A DNA stretch of 51,015 nucleotides from Rhypophila decipiens (taxonomy: Eukaryota; Ascomycota; Sordariomycetes; Sordariales; Naviculisporaceae). Where the stretch lies: the NCBI GenBank assembly GCA_033297075.1, contig MU858287.1, positions 1 through 51,015 on the forward strand. Direction: 5' to 3'. Position 1 is the first letter of the stretch. Each line of letters starts with the position of its first letter. Shown here piece by piece: positions 21,347 through 36,663 of the stretch. The position numbers and the translations under genes are program-made. Below the pieces are notes generated by a model that worked only from the letters and a program-made list of their open reading frames with translations, searched no databases and was not told the DNA's origin.

Positions 21347-23976
21347 GCTGTAGTTGTTAGATATTAACCAGCTGGCTAGCTATTTGTTATCGGTATTCTG
21401 GATTTTGGTTAGTTCTGGCGTGTATTTGGCAAGTTTGTAGAATCATATATTTAGCATCTGATTGAAGACAATCTGGCGTTGTTGTTTTCCATGTTTCGAG
21501 CTTATGGAGATGATAGAACCTCGTTGATGTCTTTTTGAAGCTTTTCCTGATCCGGCCTTGCTTGAATTTGGTTTGGCATAAATTCGAGTTCTTGCCTGTT
21601 TACTTCAAAACAAGACGAGCCACGGTGTTCCAAGATATCGATTTGCGTGATTACTCTTAATTAGTTTGGCAAAACATCACCTCCCACTTAGCCTTTGCGT
21701 ATGAAACTCCGTCTTATAAAGCACATGGTATTCCGGGATATGCTTGGGCCGAGATCGGGACATCCTCGAGAAACATAAGACGCCAGTTGCTCCGCTCTGC
21801 CGAAAATCATCACTTAAAAATCGTTGGTAACACCCGGTTTTAACGGTTTGTTTAGTTTCAACCGGTTCAACCATTGGTCAGAAAGTTTGTTTTGTTTGTA
21901 TTAGGCCCTGGCTCGAAACAGTGTAACTGGCTACAATGATGTAGGCGGGGACGTTTGCCGGCCTGTGTTCGAGATATTCATAGACGTTGGAAACTCTCAT
22001 CCTCGGCTTCCTGTCATCTTGTAATGGATCCTTATAACCTTGTCTCGGAAAGCTGGCCACTCCAAGTGAAAATCATATATAGTAGGAAGCTTACGCTCAG
22101 CTCAGCATGAGAGTGGGAATGTGTGTTTCTACGTTTCCTCATGAGGTGAGAGACCCAAGTGCCCCACGGATATATCGACCTTTTTGAGTAATGACTCCCC
22201 GCTGTTGACTTACCTGCCTTTCGGCTTTGGGTTCTGTTTCTGTCTCTCACTCGGGTTGTCCTGGGCCGCTGATAGGTGGCCCTACGAGGACAACAACCCA
22301 CTGCTGCTACCAACCTACATGTACCGACCGGCTGACCGAAGAAAGTCCTACGCCTCAGTCCTACACCCTTCCTCCGTGAGCGGTGTTACACTCAGCTTAA
22401 AAGTATTTGCTATCGGTATGTACGGCATACAGTACCGTACATATCAGAGTTGTCTGCCGCATGCACAAACATGCATGAGGTGGGGTGGGGTTGTGCTGTG
22501 AATTTCCATATCCTTATCGTCGATGAGACTTCCAAATTGGGTACAGACATTTCAACTTGTGGTTTATTGTTTATCGTTCATGGAGAGCCTCGAAAACCCA
22601 TTCAACGGCCGTGCGGCGTATGGAGTCGAGGATAACCCAATTACCGGTGTGAGTTCTGGATTTCTTTCAGGGCCGGAGCACGGTTATGACGAAGGCCTTT
22701 CCTCGGCCTGGAACCTCGCCTGACAGAGTCATGGCCATCGACCACGGCACAGATCCATATCGAATAAAGTACGAACTGTATGTCTTCTTTCCTCTTGAAC
22801 ATGTCGTTGAATATCAAATGTTACCCCGCAACCCCGCCATCAACGATTCCAAGTCGTCGTCTCACTGGTTCGCAAAGATGCTATCCTTTTGGGAACGCGA
22901 GGCTTGGGGCTTGATCGTCCTCATGGGTTAGACTTGCAATCACTCGGGATACGGTAATGCCGGTCGTTACGGTCCAGTCAAACTGTAATACTGAGCGGCA
23001 ATCCCAGCCTCAGATTTTTGTCCGGGAGCTTGTAGAGTTGCAAGACAAAAACATGAGCTGGTCCCCAGCAAAGGATACCATCCAGTGATACTATCCCGTG
23101 ATATGCCCATAACCTCGAGACAAAGTTTAAGGTCTTGGTGGAGGTGGTAGGTCTCGGCTTCATTCTACCCCGTACAAGTGTGAAATCGATACAATCTAAT
23201 GACCGCGATCCCGGGTGGATCAAAACAAAACCTTGATAAACAAACGTCTTGTAACCAAGTTTGGCAAATTTGGACCACTCAAAAGTTCTTCTTAATAATT
23301 TTTGTCATCCTTCATAAATCCTATCTCCAATATTCGGGGGCCTCCAGGGAACTGTCTTTTTCACCTCCGTCGTCTGATTCACAGTCCAGGGTCTCACTGC
23401 GTTTGGATGCCCGGGACGCCGTGAGTAATCAGGGCCAGGCACTGCCCCTCTATAAAGAACACAACAACCCCACATCTATCAGGCATGAACAGCGAAGGAC
23501 TGCCCTGAGAGTGTAGCCGTCTGGGGCAATTTTAGTTCGCCTTCAGCTCTTCGAGGTTGCCAGCGACAACCTTGCAAACCGCCCCTGCCGCTTTTTTATG
23601 GGATGAGAAAGGAAAGGCAGCCAAACCGCGACCCATATCCGTACAGAACGGTATCGCAGCGAAGCGACAAGGGCTATTCCCGTCCTCGAATGCGAAACAC
23701 AAAACCCCGCCATAATTCGTCACTGATGACATCCCTCCCACTCGCACTCGAGCCCGAAGCACCAAAACACCGACTCAATTCGCACCCGAAGGCCGTTTTA
23801 GGTTTCTAGGACTTCGCGATAACTCATCCCAACCCAGGCACCCGTCTCGTGCGCCCGAGCTGCCTCTCATTCCAGCCTAGAAAAACCCCGCACATACAAA
23901 TTTCACCATCAGTTTTGTTCATTCTTATCCTCCACCAGCACTGCGCGCTCCGCCGCGCAGACCGAACACCGCAGCT
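21347..23976. promoter_or_regulatory. Long intergenic region upstream of PKC
   Basis: This 2.6-kb stretch has no supportable gene. It includes the 3' UTR of the dehydrogenase and the upstream region of the kinase gene. A TATA-like TATAAAG lies at 23451-23457, about 520 bp before the PKC start, which would imply a long 5' UTR. Several 60-105-codon frames are present without recognisable content. Long upstream regions are common for signalling kinases in fungi. Confidence 0.4.
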
Positions 23977-27753
<3,777 letters not shown>

Positions 27754-28885
27754 GAGGGGTTTTTATCAGCCGCTTGGAGCCACGGACAGAGGATGACGGA
27801 AAACTGCGATGTGACCCAGAATATGACGACAACGAACGAAACGACCCGTCACGTCGGACAGGAGGAGATTTTATGAGCCGGTCCCTCCTTATGGGAGATG
27901 AACATGTAAATGATGAGCTGATGAGCGCGTTTCATGTGATCTGGATTGTTGTAATGGTTTTTTTCACTGCCTACTCTCGCTCGGCTCGGGAGTAGCAAGG
28001 CCGTAGTCTCAAAATGAAGCATGAGATTCAGAGAGCGAGGCGAGTGCGAAGGGGCGAACCACACAGCGGGAGCAACAAAATGACTTGAAGGCGGGATAGA
28101 CCGACGGTTATTTTGATTTTGACAATTTTCTTTTTTTCTTTTGGTCCTTTTTACATTCCCTCTCCTGACCTAGTTAATCATCTCATTCGAAAGTGGTAGT
28201 CATAGCTTGGTATCGCTCATTCTATCATTCTTTTTCTGTCATTCAACTAGGTCGAGAAATAGGGGGTAACATAATTTACATAGACCTTTATCTATCCCTC
28301 TACCTCTATACATATATCCAATCTCTTGGATGCGTTCATAACACCAACAATATGCTTCTCATACTATGAAATGCTAATATGTGCCTTTGTTGTTTTCGAC
28401 TTGCGTGGATCAGAACTTATTCTAGGTATACGATATCTGAACGACCCACTCACTTTTCGACGTCACTGGACGGAGTGAGAAGTCTCGGCTTGTATACCTT
28501 TGTCGACCCTGGATGTTATTTTGTTGATATGTTACGAGAGAGGTTTAGATCTACACTCATCAAACAACAAGATGGCAAGTAAAGAGAAGCTACGGTCTGA
28601 AAACAGTGCCTCTCTTTCTTGAGAGAAGGGTGCCCCCGTGCCGATGTTTATACAGGATATCTGTGCATATACATTATAGGACAAATGTATCTAGCTATAC
28701 GGTGACCAAGAAGGCTTCACATGAGAGGAGTTATTTCTTCCTTCCATCCCCTAATACATGTAGCACCTCCATGTTGCAGACTTTGTTGTTCATGACCTAG
28801 ATGTCTTGTTCTTTTATTTTACATACCTATATACAACAATATTCTACAATGTGGGCCTTGCGCGTTGCCACTAGAGAAGAAGAAG
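27754..28885. other. Intergenic between convergent PKC and SHE9
   Basis: The 3' UTRs of both genes fall here. The sequence is T-rich (for example 28110-28150) with scattered AT-rich blocks. A 121-codon open frame starting at 27630 overlaps the last PKC exon and is a shadow. No gene or RNA was recognised. Confidence 0.45.
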
Positions 28886-30361
28886 CTACCTGCTTCCGCC
28901 ACGAAGGAGAAGTAGCGCCACACCGCCAACGAGAGCAGCTCCCGCCACGGCGCCCTCCAGCGCAAGAAGAGACGCATCCCGCATGGTAAAGTCTATCCTC
29001 CTCTCACTGTACAGATCCGATACCGCCGCCTTCAGAAGCTCCGGATCCGATAGGGTACTCTTCCAGCTCTCTTGCCAGGGAACACCCGGCTGTTGCTCCT
29101 GTGTCTGTGTAGTCTTTGATTCCTCAGTCAACTCCTCCACCGCGGCCTCGGTCGCAATTTTCTCAGCCGCCTCATGGACCGCCGCAAGAGCAGCCGCAGC
29201 CGCAGCAGCAGCGGCTTCCTCCTCATCAGCTACGCGTCTCTGCTGCTGGTGTTCCCTCAACCCGCTCGCCTCAAGCGCAGCCTTCACCTCGGCCAGCTCC
29301 CTCTTGACATCATCCATGACGATCTTCTCGTTGGCCTCAATGTGCCTCATCAACCTCTTCCTCCGCCATGGCTCCGCGACAAACTGCAGCACCAAGAAGA
29401 GCAGGATATTCACGCCCATCAGGCCCCATGTTCCCCAGGTCGACTGTCTCCTGATGCGGTCGCTCCAGATCTGCTCCTCGTGGTAGCGCTTCATGATGCC
29501 CGCGTTGAGGTCGGCGCTGACCTTTGATTCCTCCGTCTCGGCCTCGGTAAGCTCCACCGACGCGGCCGCGACCTGCGCCTCGAGTTCGTGGTCCAGACGG
29601 TAGAGCTTCGTGAACCGATCCACGTCGGTGTCGTGGTTCCACGAGTCTTTGCGCGCTAGGAGCGTGGTCAGCTCCCGCTGGGTGGCTGCGCGGTGGAGGG
29701 TGAGGGACTTGTAGCCCTGCCTGGCGGCGCGGAGACGGGCTTGGGCCGCGGCTAGGTCGGCTTCGAGCTGGACGTTCTTGGCTTTTATGGCCTCGATGGC
29801 AGAGTAGCCGGTTAGGTCGTTTATTGTTTGTGTGGCGTTTAGCATTCGGGACTGGAGGTCGTCCATGAAGGTGCTGAAGCGGGCTGATAGGGGGTGTCGG
29901 CGGTCTTCGGTGGAGGAGGGGAGTTCGGGACCTTGGTCTGGAGGTGGAAGGGAATTGGCGGGCTCGTCTGGGGGAGTCTGAGCTGCGTCAGACTCGGATT
30001 CGGGTTTTCCTTCGATTGGACGGGTATCTTGGTCTTGGGAACTTTTCGAGATGTCGTCCTGTAGTTGCTCCGACTGTTGAAGGGTAGTTTCGGTTTCTGT
30101 GTTGGCGGTGTTGACAGTGTTCTTGGCCGAATCGGAAGGAGGAATTGTCGAGAAAGCACGACTTCGTCCTCGAAAGGAGCATTGTAGACATATCGAAGGT
30201 TTGAACTTGGAACTTCTGGTCGTCGTCGAAAGTCGTTGAAATAAGCCGGGGCTCAAGCGGCTTCTTGAGAGGAGAGGTGCGGTCGCGAACAGGTCGAATG
30301 GTAATATCGGTCCGCGTAATGGACCCCGAACAGCCAGCCGCAAAGCTGTGTGGGTCGACAT
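28886..30361 (-). CDS. SHE9: Mitochondrial inner-membrane protein She9/Mdm33
   Basis: Intronless, 491 aa. The She9/Mdm33 family controls inner-membrane fission and shape of mitochondria. The first about 70 residues are Arg/Ser-rich without acidic residues, a targeting presequence with a plausible cleavage near RAFSTIPPS. A variable acidic, Pro-rich stretch runs to about residue 155. The conserved part follows: ARFSTFMDDLQSRM, NDLTGYSAIEAIK, then long heptad-like helices (about 190-300) that form the matrix coiled coil, and the family block STWGTWGLMGVNILLFLVLQ, whose transmembrane helix spans about 309-328 before EPWRRKRL. An Ala-rich coiled segment and a second hydrophobic stretch (about 470-487, GAVAGAALVGGVALLLL) close the protein. 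Order and length match the family. Confidence 0.93.
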   Translation of the reverse strand: MSTHTALRLAVRGPLRGPILPFDLFATAPLLSRSRLSPGLFQRLSTTTRSSKFKPSICLQCSFRGRSRAFSTIPPSDSAKNTVNTANTETETTLQQSEQLQDDISKSSQDQDTRPIEGKPESESDAAQTPPDEPANSLPPPDQGPELPSSTEDRRHPLSARFSTFMDDLQSRMLNATQTINDLTGYSAIEAIKAKNVQLEADLAAAQARLRAARQGYKSLTLHRAATQRELTTLLARKDSWNHDTDVDRFTKLYRLDHELEAQVAAASVELTEAETEESKVSADLNAGIMKRYHEEQIWSDRIRRQSTWGTWGLMGVNILLFLVLQFVAEPWRRKRLMRHIEANEKIVMDDVKRELAEVKAALEASGLREHQQQRRVADEEEAAAAAAAAALAAVHEAAEKIATEAAVEELTEESKTTQTQEQQPGVPWQESWKSTLSDPELLKAAVSDLYSERRIDFTMRDASLLALEGAVAGAALVGGVALLLLRGGSR

Positions 30362-31081
30362 TGAGCTCCGAGCCCGACCTCTGTCGGCGTGCGAGCAGGT
30401 CTATCAATCGTGGGATAATTTGTATGTGGTGAGGTCGACTGGGGAGAGGTGCCAGAGCTCGGCCAATGGACCGGTCGATGCGCCTGTCCTTTCTGCCGGT
30501 CGGCCGATGGGAATTCCTCACCGCCTTTTATGCCACGCCGATTCTCCGAGGGTCTCCGGAACGACTAACCCTAACCCAGAAGGACTCTGAGTCTGGCCAT
30601 TGTAATGTTGCCCCTGAGATTATCTCAACTCTTTATTGCTCTCTGATTCTTACCTGATCCTGATAAGGAAGGCATGGGTTCATTTTAAGCCTGTCTTATT
30701 GTACTCATCAGACCATACCGCCATCCCAATCCTGCGCTGTGATGCCAGTTTCAAGGTAAATAGCTCAAGTTCTCACCCTGTTCCTTGCATGAGGTTGTTG
30801 CAAAGCACGACTCAAGGTAAACACTGCAATCGGTGCACCAGGGACAGATATAGCAACGGATTGTCTGGTGACGACTCTGGTCAGGGAATTGAAAAGAAAT
30901 AAAAAAACGCGTAAATGGTATTTCCGCCCAAACCCCAGCTACCAATGCTAATTGCTGCTATGTTACAAAGGAAAATAACTTTTTCAAGACCAGTTGCCAC
31001 CCATACCTATCTACTGATGCCCTTCGTGGGAAGAAAAGAAATATTGCAACCTGCCAACATTGCAACAGTCGTTTTTGCTGT
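30362..31081. promoter_or_regulatory. Upstream of SHE9 and downstream of SQR
   Basis: Both neighbours are on the minus strand, so this holds the SHE9 promoter and the SQR 3' UTR. A telobox-like double CTAACCCTAACCC lies at 30565-30577, about 205 bp before the SHE9 ATG. No gene is seen. Confidence 0.45.
30565..30577 (-). promoter_or_regulatory. Telobox-like motif upstream of SHE9
   Basis: CTAACCCTAACCC on the plus strand, meaning GGGTTAGGGTTAG in the sense direction of SHE9, lies about 205 bp before its ATG. Confidence 0.35.
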
Positions 31082-32452
31082 TTAGCGGATGAATCCCTTG
31101 GGACCTCCCCAGGTACCCCTGACCATTGAGTTGAAGTATACCCATGGGAAGAAGTCCTTCTTGAGGTAGTAAAACACCCTGCTTGGCTCGATCTGGTCCC
31201 AGCCCAGCCAGTCGTTGAAAGACTCCTTGGGAACGCCTCCATACTTGAACTCGGCGAGGAGAACCTTGCCGTACTGGGTGACCAGCGGGCACGATGTGTA
31301 CCCGTCGTAAATGGCCGTGGGCTCCTTGCCCTCCATGACCGAGAGAAGGTTGTCGACGAGAACAGGGGCCTGCGCGGTGATGGCCGCCGCGGTCTTCGAA
31401 GTGGGCAAGCTCGATGCATCACCGATGGACCAAACGTTGGGGAACTTGTTGGAGCGAGTGGTGCCCTGGTCGACGTCAACAAAGCCGGCAGCGTCGGCTA
31501 CGGGACTGTTCTTGACAAAGGCGTAGGGCCCCATCTTGGGGACCACGTGGAGGAAGTCGAACTTGCGCGTGACTTTCTCGTTGTTGTCCAGGCGGTTGAA
31601 AGTGGCATTGTTGCCGTCGATAGCGACGAGGTCGTGCTGGAAAAGACCCTCAACTCCGCGCTCTTTCCGGAGTTCCTCGAGCTTGGCGCTGTACTTGGGC
31701 ACGCCGAACATTCCAGGAAGAGCAGTGGTAAAGGTGACCTTGATGGGCGAATCCGCTGCTTTGGGCTTGTATGCGCCAGTTCCCTTCCAGTGGTCCAGGG
31801 CGAGCCACATGGCTTTTTGAGGAGCACCAGCACACTTGACGACTCCGGCCGGTTGGGTGAAGATGGCGTTGCCCTTGGAGAACTTCTCGATGTTGGGGAA
31901 GACTTTGTTGCATGTCTCGTAACCGTAAATGGACGAAACGGGAGACTCGCGGTCTGCGAGCGCCTCGGGAAGACCCTTGATCGCATCGTAGTTGATGCTG
32001 ATGCCGGGCGCGACGATTAGGTGCTGGTAGCTGACGGTATCGCCGTTTCCGAGGGTCACAGAGTTGGTCTCTGGTGCCAGCCCCTGTACACTCTGGTTGT
32101 AAAACTTGAGCTTGGGGTCGATGAGGTCCTTCAGTTTTCGGCGCAACTCCTCGCGGTCCTTGAGACCACCGCCAACGAGCGTCCAGCCGGGTTGGTAATG
32201 GTGCCATTCTGCTGGGTCGACGATGGCTAGGTCGTCTTGGGAGAACTTTCCGGTGCGGAGAAGCTGATGGGCGACATTGAGGCCGGCAGAACCACCTCCA
32301 ACAACCACTACCTTATGGCTCCGTCCGGCCGAAGTCACAGGCGCTGCAGCTGTCGCCAGGCCCCTAAGCAGCAGAGAAGGTCCAAGTCTTGTGGCAGCCG
32401 TGCGGAGGGCGATCCTCGCCGCCGGCTGTAATGGAACACAGGTGGCCAGCAT
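31082..32452 (-). CDS. HMT2: Mitochondrial sulfide:quinone oxidoreductase (Hmt2-like)
   Basis: Intronless, 456 aa. It oxidises sulfide and passes electrons to ubiquinone, producing a persulfide. In fission yeast the orthologue Hmt2 is needed for cadmium and sulfide tolerance. An N-terminal Arg/Ala/Leu-rich presequence of about 40 residues fits matrix targeting. The FAD-binding Rossmann motif VVVVGGGSAGLNV is at about 48-60. WHHYQPGWTLVGGG follows. The two redox-active cysteines appear as C207 in VVKCAGAPQKAMW and C388 in YTSCPLVTQYGK, matching the pair used by mitochondrial type II enzymes; the third cysteine of some bacterial types is not needed. The second FAD motif WSIGDASSLPTSKT is at about 341-354, and the C-terminal membrane-facing amphipathic region contains YYLKKDFFPWVYF. 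It faces the persulfide dioxygenase gene. Confidence 0.96.
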   Translation of the reverse strand: MLATCVPLQPAARIALRTAATRLGPSLLLRGLATAAAPVTSAGRSHKVVVVGGGSAGLNVAHQLLRTGKFSQDDLAIVDPAEWHHYQPGWTLVGGGLKDREELRRKLKDLIDPKLKFYNQSVQGLAPETNSVTLGNGDTVSYQHLIVAPGISINYDAIKGLPEALADRESPVSSIYGYETCNKVFPNIEKFSKGNAIFTQPAGVVKCAGAPQKAMWLALDHWKGTGAYKPKAADSPIKVTFTTALPGMFGVPKYSAKLEELRKERGVEGLFQHDLVAIDGNNATFNRLDNNEKVTRKFDFLHVVPKMGPYAFVKNSPVADAAGFVDVDQGTTRSNKFPNVWSIGDASSLPTSKTAAAITAQAPVLVDNLLSVMEGKEPTAIYDGYTSCPLVTQYGKVLLAEFKYGGVPKESFNDWLGWDQIEPSRVFYYLKKDFFPWVYFNSMVRGTWGGPKGFIR

Positions 32453-33326
32453 TTTGAGGGATTAACTATCCGTGTGTTGTGTATGAGATCGTGTCCGAGG
32501 TCAACAAGGGTCGAGGATTTATCGATCGATGAAAATGCTCAATGTACAAAAAGTTGACAAAGAAGAATCAGGAGTAAAATAGTGACTTTGAGGAATAAGA
32601 TCCTAAAAGGGACCTGAATAAGCCACACTGCAAAGTGCTCGGGCCGACGTCTCAACCAAAGGCGTGGAAAATGGCTGATGCAAAATCGGTTCGTTTAAAG
32701 TGTTTTCGGGCTCGATGGTCGCCGACAGACCGGTGCTTTTAATTGCTATCCGAAGGATTGGGTGATAAGTGGTTCGACTATTTGAGCAAGAATGAGAGAA
32801 ATTCACAGGCTGCTCCGGGACGGTCCGATCTGGAGATTCTGACAGTTTGAAGGCGGCCCCACTAATTCCCATGCATCCGCCGAGACCCTGCGGGCTTGGT
32901 GCTGTTTGGCCGTTCTCGCCTCAACGGTGCTGGACAGGGGTCCACCCAGGCAAGTTCCGGCTGTGTGGTGCCTGACTCCCGCTACAAGCCAACCCCTGTA
33001 TACCCCATATTTTCCCTGTGTAACCCCTGAAAGCCTGAACCTTACCCGCGACAACCGCTCAACCGTAACATCGCCGAACCTTCCAGGCCCGTAACAGGGA
33101 TGTATCGACAAGTCGCCGACATGGCTGGCCACCGACAGCCGCTTTGGCCTCCGGAACTATCAGGCCAGGCGAAGCGGCGAAGATATATGCATGATCATCA
33201 TGTAGTCATTTCTCGATGTTGTTTTTTGTATTTCTCTTTCGATTTTGGCGTTCCATCCAACTGTTTGTTGATTGATTTTGACCCTGTTTGAAAACCCAAA
33301 CTCGACGAAGATAGTCAGCAGTTCAA
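32453..33326. promoter_or_regulatory. Shared divergent promoter region of SQR and persulfide dioxygenase
   Basis: The two genes for successive sulfide-oxidation steps start on either side of this 874-bp stretch. No gene is present. The stretch before the dioxygenase start is T-rich and then A/C-rich. I could not identify a specific binding site by eye. Shared regulation is inferred from arrangement. Confidence 0.5.
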
Positions 33327-34624
33327 ATGGCTACCTCTACGAATGCGCTTCAGATCACTTCCAACCTGGGATGGCAGGTAGCTGCTAATCGTTTGGTGGC
33401 GACAACAGCTACTCTTCTCCCGATTTCAGCGAGAATCATAGCATCCAAGTATAGGGCGGGCACTGGCCAGTCGAGGACACTGAACACGAGCAGGGAGAGA
33501 TTTGTTCACCAGCAACGCGGCGCGAGGAATAAACAGAGTCGTCAGGCTGTGATATATTCTCCTCAATGCAGTGCCAATCTCTTCCAGCCCGCACGGAAAC
33601 TTCCAAGTCGGTCGTCATATTCGACATCAGCACCATCTGCCCCAGAGCCCATCATCGACGACGTGTTTGAAAAAGTCACGGGAACATGGCAGTACCTCGT
33701 CAGCGATCCGGCCACCAAGACAGCAGTCATCATTGACCCCGTACTAGACTATGATCCAGCAACACGGTCCATATCTACCACCACCGCAGACGCGCTCCTC
33801 GCTCTAATCAAAGAGAAGGGCTACACGATTGCATGGATCCTGGAGACACATGCCCACGCCGACCACCTGACCTCGGCGTCGTACCTCCAAAAGCGCCTGG
33901 CCCAGGAGCAAGGGGAGGAGAAAAAGCCGTCTATTGGTATCGGCAAGCGTATCGGCAAGGTCCAGAGCCTGTTTGGTCAACGATACGGAATCCCCGAGGA
34001 GGAGTACACCGTTGTGTTTGACAAGTTGTTCGAAGACGACGAGGTGTTTACCATTGGCGAGCTGAAGGCCCAGGCCATGCATCTTCCAGGGCATACGCCC
34101 GACCACATGGGATACAAGATTGGTGGTATGTTTCACGTCCTTTCCCATCGAGTTTGATTTCAAACATGACAGAACGACTGAACCTCACTCATTCCACAGA
34201 CAATGTCTTTTGCGGGGACTCCATCTTCAACGCAGACATCGGCACCGCGCGGTGCGACTTCCCCGGAGGCAGCGCCCACCAACTGTACACCTCGGGGCGG
34301 AGACTCCTCTCCCTGCCAGAGCACGTCAAGATCTGGACAGGGCACGATTACCCGCCCGAGGGTGGGCGCGCTCCGTTGGCGTTCATGACGGTTGCCGAGC
34401 ATCGAGAAAAGAACAAGCACCTCCGGGAGGGCATCCGGGAGGACGAATTTGTCGCCATGCGCAACGAGCGCGATGCTAGCCTTGGTGCGCCGAGGCTTCT
34501 GCATCAGAGTCTCCAGACGAATATTAGGGCGGGCCATTTGCCTAGGCCGACTGAGAAGCATGGGGATCGGTTATTCCACGTTCCGGTGAAGGTTAAAGGG
34601 GGTGGCGGTGTGGGTGAGTGGTAG
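33327..34624 (+). CDS. Persulfide dioxygenase, ETHE1/Blh-type metallo-beta-lactamase fold
   Basis: Two exons, 33327..34125 and 34200..34624, 407 aa. The 74-nt intron (donor GTATGT) joins MGYKIG to DNVFCGDSIF. It is predicted to oxidise glutathione persulfide, the product of sulfide:quinone oxidoreductase, to sulfite with a mononuclear iron centre in mitochondria. Motifs: ETHAHADHLT (about residues 173-182, metal-binding H-x-H-x-D-H), HLPGHTPDHMGY, CGDSIFNADIGTARCDFPGG, and WTGHDYPPEGG with the last metal-binding His. The tail (NERDASLGAPRLLHQSLQTN) is typical of the fungal/bacterial Blh-like group. About 105 residues precede the catalytic domain. They are Arg/Ser-rich with few acidic residues, consistent with a targeting sequence but unusually long; an unrecognised 5' intron or later start (for example near SRSSYSTSAPSAPEP) is possible. 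Confidence 0.9.
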
Positions 34625-34851
34625 GACATATGTGTGTATCTCTATTTAATCACATCACTGGATATGAAACTGGTCTTTTCATTTTGTGGGTTGGACATGG
34701 CGAGATTGGCTCTGTAACGGGAATATCGAATTAAATATTTGCGTGTATTCTATCATCAGCTTCGTAGTCGTCGGTTTCAGGTAAATCAAGATTAGCCTGA
34801 TTGCGTACTGTTTGTATCTGGGCCAAGGTTGCCTCGAGAAATAAAATAATA

Positions 34852-36368
34852 TCAAACTCCCTTTGTACCCTTCCTCAATTCTTCCAACCGCCTCCTCACA
34901 GCCTCTTGCTCGGCCCGTAATCTCTCGTCCTCCTGAATAAGACTAAGTGTCTCGTGAAGAACAGTCCGACGAGTAGCCAGCCGCGTTTCTTCTTCCTGCA
35001 GTCGCGCGTACTCATCGATGTTCTCAGTAGGGCTATAAAAGGCCACAGGGCTGCTTGTGCTTGCAATCTCAGAAACAACGGGACTTGTCGGTCCTGTAGC
35101 TTGTGCCGAAGGATGATAATCGCCCTGTGGAGAAACTGGCTGGCTATGCCCGACCTGGCCATCTAGTTCTGCAGGGGCAGGACTGGACGGATAGTAATCC
35201 CCCTTTGGTGTGCCCATATGATACCCTTGAAGCGCCTCCCCTCCGTGCACATCGGCTGGCAACTCAGAAGTTGTCAAGACCGCGTGTTCTTCGCCAGGTA
35301 ACTCTGGCTTGGTAGGCGGCTCACTCGTTGCCAATTTCCGTGGAGGAGCCTCCGTGTCGAGCTCTTTCGCCCCAAGATGTTCTGGAGATATTACAGGCAA
35401 CTCGGCTTTTTCCACCGTATCTTCGTGGAGTTCCCTTGGTCCGTCTGGGTCCTGTGATACGGTTCTGGCAATCTTTTTCTGCTTCTTCCGTCGCAACAAA
35501 TAGATTGCCAGGACTAGGATGGCGAGAATGACCAGCGCTGCTATGCCGCCTCCTATCCCCGCTTTGGCAGCTGTGGATAGGCCAGTGGGGGGGTTATCGT
35601 GGTTCCCGCTGCCAATCTGTGTTGATCCTGTGCTAGGCTCGTCCGAGCGAGTTGCTGATGTTCTCTTTGACCCAGTTGAGGAAGCTTGGTTGTCGCTCGT
35701 CGTACTTGGAGCTCTTGTAGGAGATGAGCCGGCCGGGGCGGCCGAGAGGATAGGGAGATCGGAAGCTTGCCAGCGGATCATCAAAGTACCTTCGGAGGCC
35801 GTCATGTGTTTGCCGTTGACAGGGTTCGTGGTGTCAAGGACAGTTACACCAGTGCAGTCATCGCATATTGCCGTGACCTTGGACTGAAGAGCGCTCTCAC
35901 AGACGCCTATCGTTGATCTCGGGCCAGTTATAGGCCAGAATGTCGGCATGTATCCGCTGTCAATTTGAAGTCCCGTTCGTTAGATGGCCTGGAACAACAT
36001 ATTCTCCAACGTTACATGTAATTATGCGTAAGGTGCACGATAACCTACCTCGGGCAGCAAATTGCTACTGACTCCCCAGACACGAGTGATGGGCCGCCAT
36101 GAAACATAGTCGAGTAATCCTGTGCGTTATACCAGCCTGACGGACACAAACCTGGTGAGAAGTATCGCCTAAATAGTCCACCCGGGAGTCCGGTGGTTGT
36201 CATCGGGGGAAAACATTCGTCTTTCCAAATATATCTCTCGATCCCAGTGTCCTCATCGTAGAAAAACGTCTTTGTCGCGCATAGTGGCGGCGGGGAGAAC
36301 ACGGTGGTGAGTGGGCCGATATTCTCCCAATCATCTGTTGTCGGGGCCTCCGTTTCGTTGGTGGCCAT
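34852..36368 (-). CDS. Single-pass cell-surface protein with Cys-rich ectodomain, family unassigned
   Basis: Two exons, complement(34852..35956, 36049..36368), 474 aa. The 92-nt intron has donor GTAGGT and joins AICCP to SGYMP. No enzyme motif is recognised. The N-terminal half has a spaced-cysteine pattern seen in many Pezizomycotina surface proteins (LCATKTFF, SPGLCPSGW, VAICCPSGY, GVCES, ICDDC). A Ser/Thr-rich, probably O-glycosylated stalk follows, then one transmembrane helix at about residues 245-267 (GIGGGIAALVILAILVLAIYLL) flanked by RRKKQKK. The cytosolic tail of about 200 residues is Pro/Glu-rich and ends in a charged coiled coil (about 430-465). There is no evident signal peptide at the first ATG, so the true N-terminus could be different. 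The shape resembles wall sensors such as Mid2/Wsc proteins, but this is architecture only. It is convergent with the dioxygenase, with 227 bp between stops. Confidence 0.75.
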
Positions 36369-36663
36369 TGTGAGTCTTGAACGTGCAATGAGGAAAATTC
36401 AACAGGTAGTTGTAACCCGGAGGGGAAAAAATGGCGGAAAGGAAGGAGCCTGTTATTAAGAGCAGCTTCTTATCTGAGGCGTTCAATCTTTCTCGGCGCT
36501 GGGTTGTTCTGGGGTCAAATTCCGTCATCACGCAGGCATCACACCATCAATTTCAATAGCCCCATGCAGCCGCTAACTGCATAAGGTGACACGAAAAGAA
36601 TATAAAGTGACAAAGGTCAAAAAGCGCCTTGGTTGGCTAACTTCCAGCACTATCCGTACGACA

